Origin: Sternotherus odoratus | Taxonomy: Eukaryota; Chordata; Testudines; Kinosternidae | DNA: 64,000 nt | Direction of reading: 5' to 3' | NCBI GenBank assembly: GCA_032164245.1 | Contig: JAVMKO010000006.1 | Coordinates: forward strand, 5,099,001 to 5,163,000 | In this document: in pieces, positions 41,881 through 53,341 of the stretch | Layout: each line of letters begins with the position of its first letter | Numbering within the stretch: the first letter of the stretch is position 1 | Notes under the pieces: model-generated | Databases searched by the model: none | Seen by the model: only the letters and a program-made list of their open reading frames with translations | What the model was told of the DNA's origin: nothing | Position numbers and translations under genes: made by a program

Positions 41881-44800
41881 GTACCGCGCTCAACGCCTCG
41901 TTCCGTTAAACTGTTACTTCAGCTAAGTCCTTATCTGACCAAACAGCTTCTCTCTGCACTGACCCAGGCGTCTGTCAGTGGTGATGCTATTGACGTTGAC
42001 TGGCCTCAGTATTTTGACTCTAATTATGTAATATTGCCACTCAAAAAAAAAAAGTTTGACATGCCAAGTACTGAAGTATAACGTTAAGACTACCTGTAAA
42101 TAGTTAGAAATGGTGTGACCCTTGTAAAATTGTTAAATAAATGCCCTGAAGACTAATCAGTAGCTATTTGTATGAGATGGGGTTTCTTTTCTCTTTTTCT
42201 TGCCAGATATTTAATCATCTGGAAGATAAGGAAATCCTGTTAGTTGGTTGAATCAGACATGGCGCAGATTGGCACTTAACAGTTTTATCCACAGAGCTTT
42301 TCCAACATACCTCTACTCAGAGATACGTTAGAGTTCAGAGTTCCTGAGTAGACTGCTAATCATGCTAGCAGATGGGTTGTTTAAACAAAAAATAAAACCA
42401 TATTATGATCTTGTGACTTGGAAAAACAAGAACTAGGGTAAGATCACATTTATTTTCATTTGACAGCAAACTAAATTTTTTTCAGATATCTGGAAACAAG
42501 GTGCCTAATGTATTCCACTAACATCTGGCAAAATCCTTTAAAATAATTAATAAGCCTGGATGCAGATCCTCATGCTAGAGCTTTAGTGTGCCAGAGGGAG
42601 GAGGTTACAAAGGTGGCTTTAACCCATGTTAATACTCTTCTGATCCTGGAGTCTACTATGAGCTGGTGCAGTCCCCAACACAAGCTAAAGTAGCTGAGAC
42701 TGCTTGAATTTGTCAGTGTGTTACTGCTCCCTGAGGGCTGTTACACAAGTGAGAGTCACTGGACTTCAGCCTGCACTGGTCACACCGCTACTCATTCCTC
42801 TAACTCCTGATGCTATTTTCTGTTTCATAAACATTCAAAAATAGATTGAATTGTTTCTGAGGTGTAAGGAGAGCAGGCCTGAAAACACTTGACTGTACAT
42901 GATATAAACTGTCTAGCCTTTTGTAATAGTACCTTTTCTCTTCTCTGCTGTCCCTGCAGAATGCTCAAGTTAGGGGATTTTATGACTTCTATCTGCCTAG
43001 AGATGAAATATGGATCTACAGCATGGAAACTGGAAGATGGTATAGTACATGAGTGATTTTAAAATACAGACACTGGCTTAAGAAAGGAAAAATAAAATAA
43101 ACAGGTTCTCAAACTGATCGATAAATCATACTGATGCACAATGGAGGAATTGCTGGTGACCTGCAGAAAACTGTCTGGTCAACATGGCACTGCCTTTCCT
43201 CATTTCCAGATGACAAACTGCCACACCAGGGTCCTTTGATTTAAATATAAGCAATTTACATCACTGACTTTAGTCATGGTTTAAATCAGTAGCAGGGAAC
43301 TTTGATTTAAATCCATTTTAATTATCTTTTCCATTTGTACCTTTTTAGTTATTTATCTAAAGAAAGTTTGATTTGCAAGTAAATATAGCCTTTTACACTA
43401 AATTTGTGGTGTTCTTTTGCTAACCAGGAGGATATACTATATACACATTTATTTAAGCAGTTATAGAGTTCCACATGTAATTACTCAGATTCTTATTTTT
43501 TACCTTTTTTTTTTTTAGAAAATAATACATTTCTTATTTACTAGAGTATGATAATTTTTTACTTGTGACCTGTGTCAAGCTCTATCTGGATGGAAACACA
43601 AATTAAAAATGCACAGAAACAGCATTTTAATTTTTTTAAAATAAAACTATCCTAAATGTGCTGGAAACATAAGAAAAAAATAAAAATATGTTTTGCATGC
43701 AAAACTAACTGGCTTGTTAAACAAAAGCAGTATTAACTCTATAGTTAGTGAATTGAGTTGATGTTTCTGGTCACCATGTTCTTCATGATTTTAGAATAAT
43801 AGATCTCATCACCTGATCCCTTGTTTAATCAGGAAATGGGAGATGGAAAAACCAGGAAAGTTTGTTTTCCGATTGGTTTCTTAACTTGGAATTAAACTAG
43901 TAACTGAGCTGGACTAGTTGAATAAAGTGAAATAAAGAAAATATTTTCTCTGCATCTGCAGAAGAGGCTACTGCTGTCAAAAGTTGTGTTAGCACTTCAG
44001 ACTCTAGTTCAAGGAGCTTACACAGTGGCTTCCACCAGTTCAGTGGTTTGACCTTCTTTAAAATTTGGCAGCAAATATGTACTAATAGGTATTATTTTTG
44101 TGTATAATTGAAATGATTTGAATCATTATTTAAGCCTTAATGTAGGTTGTCAATTTCAAATTTTTAATTTTAAGTGCATTTATTTTTTAGAAATCCATAT
44201 TTAATTAAAATTGACTTTTTTAAAATTACTGATTTTTATTCACCCTGCAAACTGCATTATAGAACAGCTAAATATTAAATTATCTTACTCTTATTTGCTG
44301 TAGTTGCCACAGGAATGTCTCGTGACTCTAAGTGGGAGAGAAGGTGGCTCCCAAGACCATTCTCCATTATGGTGTGACAAACCCCTGATATCAAATATAG
44401 TTTCTGTAGATTGTATATATTTGTAAGATACTACAGCGAATAACCCCATGAAATAAACTATGTTCAGATAGCATTTTCTTCATCATGCTGTGAAGGTATA
44501 ATATCTTTTTTAAATTAAAAACGTCTGTTCAGCTACATATACTATTTTTGCCTCCTTGTCCAACAAAAAAAAATACACCTTGTTCAGAAGTTGCATATGT
44601 GGTGGTGGAGGTTATGTGTTGCTTCAATTCTCCTGCAAAGTGCCCTAAACTCTTTAAAGGAGCAGTATTAACTGGTTTGAAGGGAATCCCATCCAGTCTC
44701 ACTTGGCAGTTGCTGTCCTTGTGGTCATGTGGAGCCTTGAGTTTGGAAATGCATCCTTGTGATTACAACACGTTTAAAACATTAAAAAACCTTCCCTTTT

Positions 44801-47800
44801 TTTTTTGCCAAGATATGTTTTTGAAGGGAGGATTCTGTGTGTCTGAGAATCTCCACTCAAAAATGAGGAGGTGGGGAGGAGGATCCTTAGTCTTCTGAAT
44901 TGGACATAGAGAATCCCCAAAAAATACATCTTTGTAAAAGGAGGTGTTTCAGGGTTTTCAAAGTGCTGTTACTACAAAGATCCAAATGCTTCAAAACGAG
45001 TCCTGAATATCCCATAAACACCTGATGTAGTTAATAACTCAGCCAGTCAGATTGAATGCTTCAACTTCAGACAAAATAATCTTTTTATTTTTTTATCAGT
45101 TTTTAAATGCTTTTGTATATCTTTCCAGGAATAAAAAAAAAACAGAAGGCGATGTTCCACCTTCCATGTCAGGCAGTTGTGCTGTGTGTGTAGACAAAGT
45201 ATTGTACTTATTTGGAGGGCATCATGCACGTGGCAATACAAACAAGGTTAGTATCTCAAGATTAATTATACCCTTTCTATTAAAGAGGTTCCTATAGACA
45301 ATATTTGTAGCCCCATTCTGTACTAAAGATAAGTCTGACTTCTAAGCACATTAAAATGCTTCCAAAGAATGAAAATATTACATTTCATAACCTACAAAAG
45401 CTCTTCTGTCTGAACAGCTATATTATGTCTGCTGGACTGTGTTAACCAAGCCTCGATTTTGTCACATTAATGACTGGGGAATGCTGAACATGCAGCAAGT
45501 CATTAGATCCTTCACATGCTCCCCTATGACATACCTTCATTTGCTGTCTATATGTTCGTTGCTTGGAACAGAGAAACTAGTTTTCTTTCCCTCAATCGCT
45601 TCCTCAGACTTGAAGTAATCCAAACAAATGTTACTTTTTTACACTTGCCAAAGAAGCAACAACTTATAATAGTTTTATCACTCTGATCTTTTCATCCAGA
45701 TGGCTGACACAGTGGCTTGCATCAGTTCAATTTCTCTAACTTTATTGACTGATCCGGGTTTTGAGAATGGATCAGGTCCAGCCCTAGATAGTTTGGCATG
45801 ACTGCAGGAGTAGATTGCAATGCTGTAAAACATCCTCCTCTCCAGTAGTTGTAGTTACTGCATAATAAGTGGTGCTAATCCTAGTGCACTGGCCAAATTC
45901 ACCTTGCAGTCATATTACATAGATTCTTTGAGTTTACTTAATTTTGAAGGCTGGGAGCTTCAAAAAAGTCCACTGGAATTTTAAGTTGCAGCTGGATAGA
46001 AATAGCGAAGAATTGAGCTGGTTTGTGGTAGTTTGGTGAAATGGTTCTCTCTCTTCCTTCCATCCATTTCAGGCTTGGAGAATCTAAACTTTCACTTAAA
46101 AAAAAGAATATCCTTAAAACATAAACTGAGTGTAAACTGATGTAGTGATGATACAGACCGGCTGAAATAAAATAGCTGACCAGCTTCATATTCATGTCCC
46201 TGATAGACTTCATCATTAGCGTAAGAAGTGTGCAGGAAAGGAGAGATGATCATATAGTTCACCCAGCAGATTTTTATTTTATACTCAAATGGCTGGAGCT
46301 TGGGAGAGTACCACTGCTTTCCACCCTGGGATGGGAGCAAACTAAGTTTGGCGCTAATAGTCCTTTCGCAGGTGTAGTGCAACATTAAGGGCCTACTTCC
46401 AGGTGTTGTCTGATCCTTACATGTGACTGCAGAATATTTCATCATAGTATTCTGAGCTTGGAAAAGAACTATTTGCTTTTATTCTGGTGCATGCTAATCA
46501 ATATATTGAAACGTTAGTCTTGAGATTTATGTTTTGGTTTAAAAAACTCTTAATTTTATTGTCTTGCAGTTCTACATGTTAAACTCCAGATCCAAGGACA
46601 AAGTGTTGCAATGGGTTAGAGTAGAATGTCAAGGTGTTCCCCCCTCATCAAAGGACAAACTTGGAGTTTGGGTTTATAAAAATAAGTAAGCAAGTATGAA
46701 CAAAAGTTTTGCGGTTGTCTTTGTGACATTTTTTTAAATTGTCATTCTTGTTGGTGTATTGTATCTAAGCTGAACAAAACTGGGAAGGAATACATTTTAT
46801 ACCTTGAATCTCTGCTTAAGGGAAGTGCTGGGTTTGATTCTAAGTAAAGATTTAAGAAGTCTTCAACCCTAAACATGTTTGGAAATAAGAGAAACCTTGT
46901 TTGTAATTTGGTAATAAAGTCAAGGGAGGATAGTGGTTTTTCCCATATGCTGTGTGCGAAGCGTCTTCGCTATGCATTAAGTTGTAATAGTAGAGATTGC
47001 CATACAATGGTACTTGCTTTGGATAACCTCGATATAATTTCTGTTGAACAGGCTAATATTTTTTGGAGGTTATGGTTATTCACCTGAAGGGATACCACTA
47101 GGAACTTTTGAATTTGATGAAACCTCTTTTTGGGTAAGTAACTTTTTCTCCACCTAACGGTAACTTTCAGCAGAAAACATTCTGGTGCTAGTGCATAATA
47201 TGTTAATTAAAATGGAAATGTAATCGTTTTGTCATCAATTTTCTAAAGAATTCAGGTCAACCGAGAGGATGGAATGATCATGTACATGTTTTGGACACTG
47301 AAACCTTTTCTTGGAGCCAGCCCATAACCACGGTAATTAAGACTTTTGACACTGAGTAAAACATAATTCTTCAGCAGAAATGGCTGTTTTTTCTAGGATT
47401 GACACTAGAAGGGACATATCGCTTCCCCACTTCATCTTTTCAATTAAGGTCTGAGAGGGTTCCTCATATACATCTATGTCCATCTTAAGTCCTCTAGCAA
47501 AGCCAGACTTGATATTCCTAAGGATGTGTGATTTTTTTAATTGCAACCTTTCCTTCCTCTCTTCTTTAGATGGCTTCCCAACCCACCTTCCACCCAAACA
47601 AATAAAACTTGGGTCTCCTGTGCCAGCCTTAGATAGATAAGTGACCCCATTTTCTCCCCTATCCATACCTGCTGATGGTCACCTTCAATCAGCCTGCTAA
47701 TCCGGGGTTTCTGCCCCCTTACCCTGATCATGAGTTTCTGGGAGAAAATATTTGGTTTTATCTTGAATGTAACATCTGTGTAATTATGGAGCTGTTAAAG

Positions 47801-50800
47801 ATCTCTGACCAGCTTTCCTTTCTTAGTTTCCAGCCTCTGTTCAATACGATTATCTGAATAACACTATCAAACAAATCTTCCCTCTAATTTTAATATTTTT
47901 TTATCTCAGGGTAAATCTCCTTCACCCCGAGCAGCCCATGCCTGCGCTACAGTTGGGAACAGAGGCTACGTGTTTGGAGGCAGATACCGAGTAAGTGTAA
48001 GAACAGTTTTACAATGTTGCTGCTGAATCTTTAAAGTGAATATTCCATTCAGCTTTTATCTGTTTTATTTTAGGATTCTAGAATGAATGATCTTTATTAT
48101 CTTAATTTGGACACATGGGAGTGGAATGAAATGTAGGTATCAAAGCTCTTTAATCTTTTTTTTTTTTTTTAAGGCAGTACATAATTGTATTTGCAGCTGA
48201 GCTTTTTCACCTGCCAATCATTCAAATTATTTAGCATCAAATGCATTGCTTTTAGAGAAGTAGGACTGAACGTTTATCTTCTAGTACCTTGTTTCACTGG
48301 CCATCACTGCTTTTAAAGTGTCTGGAGATGTGCAGAACTCCTTATGCCATTCAGACTGGCAGAGACTATTTGAGACTATTCTGTCTTCATTGGATTAGCC
48401 TGTCTGCAATAACTTTCCAGGATGTCTGACCTGTAATTGATGAGAAATGAACTGTGCCATCCTCAACAAGAAACTGAATTGTTGCTAATAGTTGGTCAAA
48501 CTTAGCCTCCGGACTTAATATCTGAGAAATCATTGGACCCAAAAAAGTCTGCACTGTGTTTTAGCTGGTCTGTAACTTGGGGTTCTTTTTTTTTGTTTAA
48601 ATGTAGAATTACCCAAGGCATTTGCCCAGTAGGCCGATCTTGGCATTCCCTAACTCCAGTTTCATCAGATCACCTATTTCTCTTTGGAGGGTTTACCACC
48701 GATAAGCAGCCACTGAGTGAGTAATTCCAAAGAAACTTTACACACTCCAGATTCTATATTGTATGCTCAAGTGTCTAACTGTAAACTATTTACTAAGAGT
48801 GTCTCGGTAATACCTACTGCTTTCCATCCAGAGAATTCAAAGTGCTTTATAAAAGTCAGTATCATTGTCTCCATTTTACAGGTGGGGAAACTGAGGCATG
48901 GGTTAAGTGAATTGCCCAAGGTGATCCAGCAAACCAGTGGCAGAGTTAGGAATTGAACCCAGATCTCCTGAGTCCCTGTTTAGTATCCTAGCTATTAACT
49001 GTTCCTGTGGGTAACATTTTGCATTGCTTATGGTTCACTTCTCATAGGAGCAATGGTGGTTGGTTTTTGTTTTGTTTTTGTTTTGTTAAATAGAGCATTC
49101 CAAGTCCAACCAGAAGCTGAGAGCTCATTTCTTAATCTTTTCAGCAATGTGAAAATCTGTAGTTAGGTGACCTGCTGTAGACTTTTTCAGCCTTGTGAAT
49201 ACTGAAGGTATTAGGCTTATCTTTGGAAAGTGCTCTTTGATTATAAGAATCAGAGAGGTTACCTCTTTGATTATAGTCGTCTACCGTGTGTGGTATAAAA
49301 TCCATTCAGATGAATGGAGCATGTGATGGCAAACTACTCCCAGAGTGGTAAGATGGCTAGCCTCATAAACTGGATTGAGCTACCCTATCTAGCCCCAGGG
49401 GAAAACAAGAAATGCATCATCAATAGGCTGACCATCATGTGACTGATCCCTTGTGATTATTAAAAAAGCAACACTACTGTTGTCTAGTTCAACATGTCAG
49501 CTTTTTGTTTTGTAAACTTTATCAAGATGAGATGCAAATTTAGAGAGGCTTATGAAAACTTCATTAATATTACATCATATGAAATGACATCTAGTTTTCA
49601 TAGGTAAATTTTCTGCAAGGAAAAGCATTCCATCGTTTCAGTCTGGTCTGTTTTAGAAGGCATTTAAAATGACAAGATATTTCTCTTCCATAAATGAAAA
49701 GATGTACCTACACATGTATACACAATGTGTAATTTGACTTGGTGATTGAGGGACTTAACAGTACATATATTAAACATAAATAAGGATTTCAGTGTTCTTG
49801 TGTAAAGGACTCCTGTACAGGAGACATGTGGAGTTGGACCCAGAGAGGAGGAAGAGATGATTAGTAATTTATGTTGAACTTTGTGGCTGTATTTTTCTTT
49901 TTTTCTACAAAACCACTACACTCCCAGCTTTAAATGAGAAGTAATAGTTTACAATTTTTGAAGTTTGTACAGTTTTAGATTTCATTTCTGCATGAAAGTA
50001 TTGCTACTGGTATGGGCAAGGGATAAACACCCGTGTTCCCCACCTACCTCTTTACTCTGCCCTAGCCACAAAAACCACCAGTGAGGGCAAGTTTTCACAT
50101 AGCTAGCCACAAATTGCAAATTTCAGTCCTGAAGAATTGGAGACACATTAAACACTGTAGTCTTATGTTATACCAGAACAAGCATGTTCTGGCAATTGAC
50201 AAAGGTTAAATATATCTTTGTTTATAGGTGATGCTTGGACTTATTGCATCAGTAAGAATGAGTGGAAACCATTTGAGCACAATTATTCTGAAAAACCAAG
50301 GTAAAGTATACATTTCCAATAATGTGTGTATATTCATGTAAGAGTGTCTAGGAAATTTTAACAGGCAGTTTGTAGCGCTGATATGCTGCACACGACTCGG
50401 ATCATTTTTTTCCACTAATAGAGTACTGCATTTTTTTAAACGTTAAAGTAGTGATAATCAAGAGTGGTGGGGTAAGAACAACCATGATATTCTATCCTGT
50501 TTATTAAGGTAGCTATATGTCTGTGAGCTGATAGACTCCTGCATACATCTCTGCAACCACACTGTTTGGAACTCAAAACTATATTACTTAGCTGCATAAC
50601 TATTCGCCTATAAAATGGCAGTGAACTAACTAGAATGTCCATTTTGGCTCTAGTACTCGACAAGCAAAGTATACCTTAACATGCCAGACTGAAATCCATC
50701 TCGGTTTACTAGCAAAATGTTTGTTTAAAACTGCTGCTCTGGACATAAAGGGAATCACAAAGCTTTGATTGCCCTGGCTGACAGCTGGCTCTGTGTCACA

Positions 50801-53150
50801 GTACTTTGCTGGATGGACTTTGACTAAACAGAGACCATTGTCTTTCACGTGGCTGGAGTCGTAAAATTAAGAGTGCATAAAAATGGGATAGAAAATGTAA
50901 TGACAACAATATTCCAAGCAAAGATGATTTATGATAAATTATGGTACCCAATCTCAAGATGTAATAGAGGGAGTTCAGAGATTGTCAAATAATTAAAGGC
51001 ATGAAAAGACTTCGCTATGAAGAGACTCTCACAATTGGGACTGTGTAGAGAAAGATACAAGATAACAATATAGGGAAGGCATGAGGTACTCTTACACTTT
51101 ATTGTACCAAAAACAAAAGGACATTGAATAAAAGTGAAAGGTAAACTTTGAAAAGGAAATACTCTTGCATAAGTGGTCCGTGGAACTTGTTGGTACAAGT
51201 TGCAACTGAGACAGAGAGCCAAAGATTGCACTCATGGATTAGACTAATCACAGTCACATGAGATCAAATGTTTTAGAATGATTATAAGCTTCAATGCTTC
51301 TGGGCATAAATCAGTCTCAACTGGTGGGACAGGTATAGGAAACCTTTTACTGAAGTGTCTAGTAGTGACCACAGCTACACGATACCAGATTGAATGGACT
51401 ACTGGTCTGATCTACTATCATATTTCTTATGTGGTGGTCAGCCCTGAGCATACTATAGCCAGTTAATGCTCATCTTTTAGAAAAGGCAATACGGGAAAGT
51501 ATTTTTTCCTCACTGCAAAATTCTGAAGTCCGACTGTAGTAATCTACTAGAGCTAAGTTATCCTACCCCCAGGCCCCCTTTTTTACAATTGATCTTCTGA
51601 CCGGGTTCAGAAGCCTGCCTTAAATTAGTATGTTGAAATTTAAATAACATTTTTCAGATGCTTGATAAAAACACTGAAATTTGACTGAAGTACTGTAAGG
51701 CAGGGAAGTGTATTGGTAATATGAGTTAGCAGGTGGGCTGTAATAGCATGGATGGTGAGGGTTGACCTTGTCTCATTGTTTGGATAATCTTATTGTAACT
51801 GGTTCCTTCAGCTCTCAAACTGGAAGCCTCTAATATGATTAGTTTGATTAAAAAAATAGAATGCTCTACCTTCAAACAATATTTCTTCACAAAACCTTCA
51901 GCTAACAAAAGTAGGATAAACTAAAAATTTATGGTAATCTTCAAAAGATGAACTTCATGAATGCCCATCATCAGACTACAGAACCACTCAGCAGTACTTT
52001 ATTTTCCCACCCAGACAGCTTACGAAATAGATATCTGTAATATGGTTTGTGTACAAGGAATGGTAACATCCCCTGAAATCATTGTTTATTTTGGCTAGAA
52101 ATTCTTACATGCTGAAGCTAACATGTCTGCATCGACCTTGCATATAAATACAACATCTTATTTGTCTGTAATTGTACTAATGCTGTATGTGGACTCTTTC
52201 CCTTTGTACTTAATAAACGTGTGGCTTGTTCATTTTATAGGCTGTGGCATACAGCTTGTGCAAGTGAAGAAGGAGAGGTGATTGTTTTTGGTGGCTGTGC
52301 CAACAACTTGCTTGCCCATCACAAAGCAGTAAGTCAGTTTTTTTAAGAAATTCACTTATGTACCTTCTAGTGCTGCTGTGTGGAAAAACAAGCTTTTTAA
52401 AAAGTGAGACACCCCTACACACACACACACTTAGGAGCTGTCACTTCAGCTGCAACCTCCACTTGTGAAACACCTTTCTCTGCCATCAATGACTAAGACT
52501 TTCAACACCACAGGAAAAATTCACTGTTTAAAGGAAAAATTTTTGCTGCTTTGTAAGGAATTAACTTATCAATGCATTTCACAATAAGGCTTCAATTATT
52601 AACTAACATCTCTCTTTCCAGGCTCATAGTAATGAGATCCTTGTGTTTTCTCTGCAACCAAAATCTCTTGTAAGGTAAAAAAACCCAACAACTTTTGAAT
52701 CTTCCACCCCTGTTCTTCCCTTCTCATTTACTAATACCTTGTATGTTGACTACATCGACTTTAATACCAGATCATGGTTCCAAGGCATACTTGGGAGACT
52801 GAGGTAATAACATTCCCCCCAGAAAAGCTGAAGTAGCATTTAGTAATGCAAGGAGTCTTGCTGCTTCCATTCTTATATAAAGACTTCATAATCCTCTGAC
52901 AATGAAAACCGCTAATACTTTGGGGGGACAAGTCAACGATACAGCTTTAAGAAACACAATTCTTATCTTTGGTGCTACTTCACCTATGTTTTTAATAGTA
53001 ACTGAAGTATTCATTCTTTTCCCAAGGCTGTGCCTAGAAGCTGTCATTTGCTTCAAAGAGATATTAGCCAACTCATGGACCTGCCTCCCAAAGCACTTGC
53101 TTCACAGTGTCAATCAGCGGTTTGGAAGTAACAATACATCTGGCTCTTAA
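41725..53150 (+). CDS. KLHDC2: KLHDC2, kelch domain-containing protein 2 (complete)
   Basis: Thirteen coding exons: 41725-41880, 42960-43039, 45129-45246, 46570-46685, 47052-47133, 47249-47332, 47910-47990, 48074-48132, 48607-48716, 50228-50300, 52241-52328, 52622-52674 and 53027-53150. Together they give 1,224 nt, or 407 residues (human about 406). A short acidic N-terminus (MADENEELQADEE) is followed by six kelch blades with FGG turns and a C-terminal helical region containing LANSWTCLPKHLLHSVNQRF. Family knowledge: the propeller of a CUL2-EloB/C ubiquitin ligase that recognises proteins ending in Gly-Gly. The protein ends in Ser-Gly-Ser, which in the human protein mimics a degron and causes autoinhibition. 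The start codon is the first ATG after the 41703 acceptor. It is the tandem paralogue of KLHDC1 upstream and lies tail to tail with NEMF. Confidence 0.97.
41881..42959. other. KLHDC2 intron 1 (coding), no clear element
   Basis: Ordinary intron. A 26-bp stretch at 42473-42498 is identical to 34904-34929, beside the retrovirus. Confidence 0.5.
42960..43039 (+). CDS. KLHDC2: KLHDC2 coding exon 2
   Basis: The acceptor is ccctgcag and the donor gtatag. It encodes VRGFYDFYLPRDEIWIYSME. Confidence 0.94.
43040..45128. other. KLHDC2 intron, no clear element
   Basis: AT-rich intron; short open frames such as 44548-44898 resemble nothing and are not supported. Confidence 0.5.
45129..45246 (+). CDS. 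KLHDC2: KLHDC2 coding exon 3
   Basis: The acceptor is tttccag and the donor gttagt. It encodes SGSCAVCVDKVLYLFGGHHA. Confidence 0.95.
45247..46569. other. KLHDC2 intron, no clear element
   Basis: Ordinary intron sequence; I recognise no repeat. Confidence 0.5.
46570..46685 (+). CDS. KLHDC2: KLHDC2 coding exon 4
   Basis: The acceptor is cttgcag and the donor gtaagc. It encodes FYMLNSRSKDKVLQWVRVEC and following residues to VWVYKN. Confidence 0.95.
47052..47133 (+). CDS. KLHDC2: KLHDC2 coding exon 5
   Basis: The acceptor is gaacag and the donor gtaagt. It encodes LIFFGGYGYSPEGIPLGTFE. Confidence 0.95.
47249..47332 (+). CDS. KLHDC2: KLHDC2 coding exon 6
   Basis: The acceptor is ctaaag and the donor gtaatt. 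The exon is 84 nt and encodes GWNDHVHVLDTETFSWSQPI. It is separated from exon 5 by only 115 bp. Confidence 0.95.
47910..47990 (+). CDS. KLHDC2: KLHDC2 coding exon 7
   Basis: The acceptor is tctcag and the donor gtaagt. It encodes SPRAAHACATVGNRGYVFGG. Confidence 0.95.
48074..48132 (+). CDS. KLHDC2: KLHDC2 coding exon 8
   Basis: The acceptor is attttag and the donor gtaggt. The exon is 59 nt and encodes DSRMNDLYYLNLDTWEWNE. Confidence 0.95.
48607..48716 (+). CDS. KLHDC2: KLHDC2 coding exon 9
   Basis: The acceptor is aatgtag and the donor gtgagt. It encodes GRSWHSLTPVSSDHLFLFGG. Confidence 0.95.
48805..49005 (+). mobile_element. MIR-type SINE
   Basis: It contains attgtctccattttacaggtggggaaactgaggca, gaattgcccaaggtgatccagc and ggaattgaacccagatctcctgagt, the full MIR core and 3' half. 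Confidence 0.85.
49006..50227. other. KLHDC2 intron, no clear element
   Basis: Ordinary intron; nothing recognised. Confidence 0.45.
50228..50300 (+). CDS. KLHDC2: KLHDC2 coding exon 10
   Basis: The acceptor is tttatag and the donor gtaaag. The exon is 73 nt and encodes DAWTYCISKNEWKPFEHNYS. Confidence 0.95.
50890..51460 (+). mobile_element. Very old LINE (CR1/L3-like) remnant
   Basis: A reading KGMKRLRYEETLTIGTV near 50995 resembles the [14 protein letters not shown] segment of CR1-type ORF2. The remainder is too decayed to place. Confidence 0.35.
51461..52240. other. KLHDC2 intron, no clear element
   Basis: Ordinary intron; nothing recognised. Confidence 0.45.
52241..52328 (+). CDS. KLHDC2: KLHDC2 coding exon 11
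   Basis: The acceptor is ttttatag and the donor gtaagt. It encodes LWHTACASEEGEVIVFGGCA. Confidence 0.95.
52622..52674 (+). CDS. KLHDC2: KLHDC2 coding exon 12
   Basis: The acceptor is tttccag and the donor gtaaaa. The exon is 53 nt and encodes AHSNEILVFSLQPKSLV. Confidence 0.95.
53027..53150 (+). CDS. KLHDC2: KLHDC2 coding exon 13 and stop
   Basis: The acceptor is tcccaag. It encodes CLEAVICFKEILANSW and ends NQRFGSNNTSGS before TAA at 53148-53150. Confidence 0.95.
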
Positions 53151-53335
53151 GACTTCTGCTATCGGTTACATCTGAACAACCTGTGCATGGATGAGCAATT
53201 CTAAAAGATGTAATAATTTTACCAACCACGTGTGGCAGATGTGAGACTTGTATAAATATCTGCATTGTCATTGGTAGTAGCTTGTTGGTTGCATGTGAAT
53301 GGCTTAGAGAACCTATTTTTGTGTAAAAATGTTTC

Positions 53336-53341
53336 AATAAA
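53336..53341 (+). terminator. KLHDC2: KLHDC2 poly(A) signal
   Basis: An AATAAA hexamer lies 186 bp after the KLHDC2 stop codon (ttcAATAAAtg). It is the only canonical hexamer in the first few hundred bases of the 3' UTR. Confidence 0.7.
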
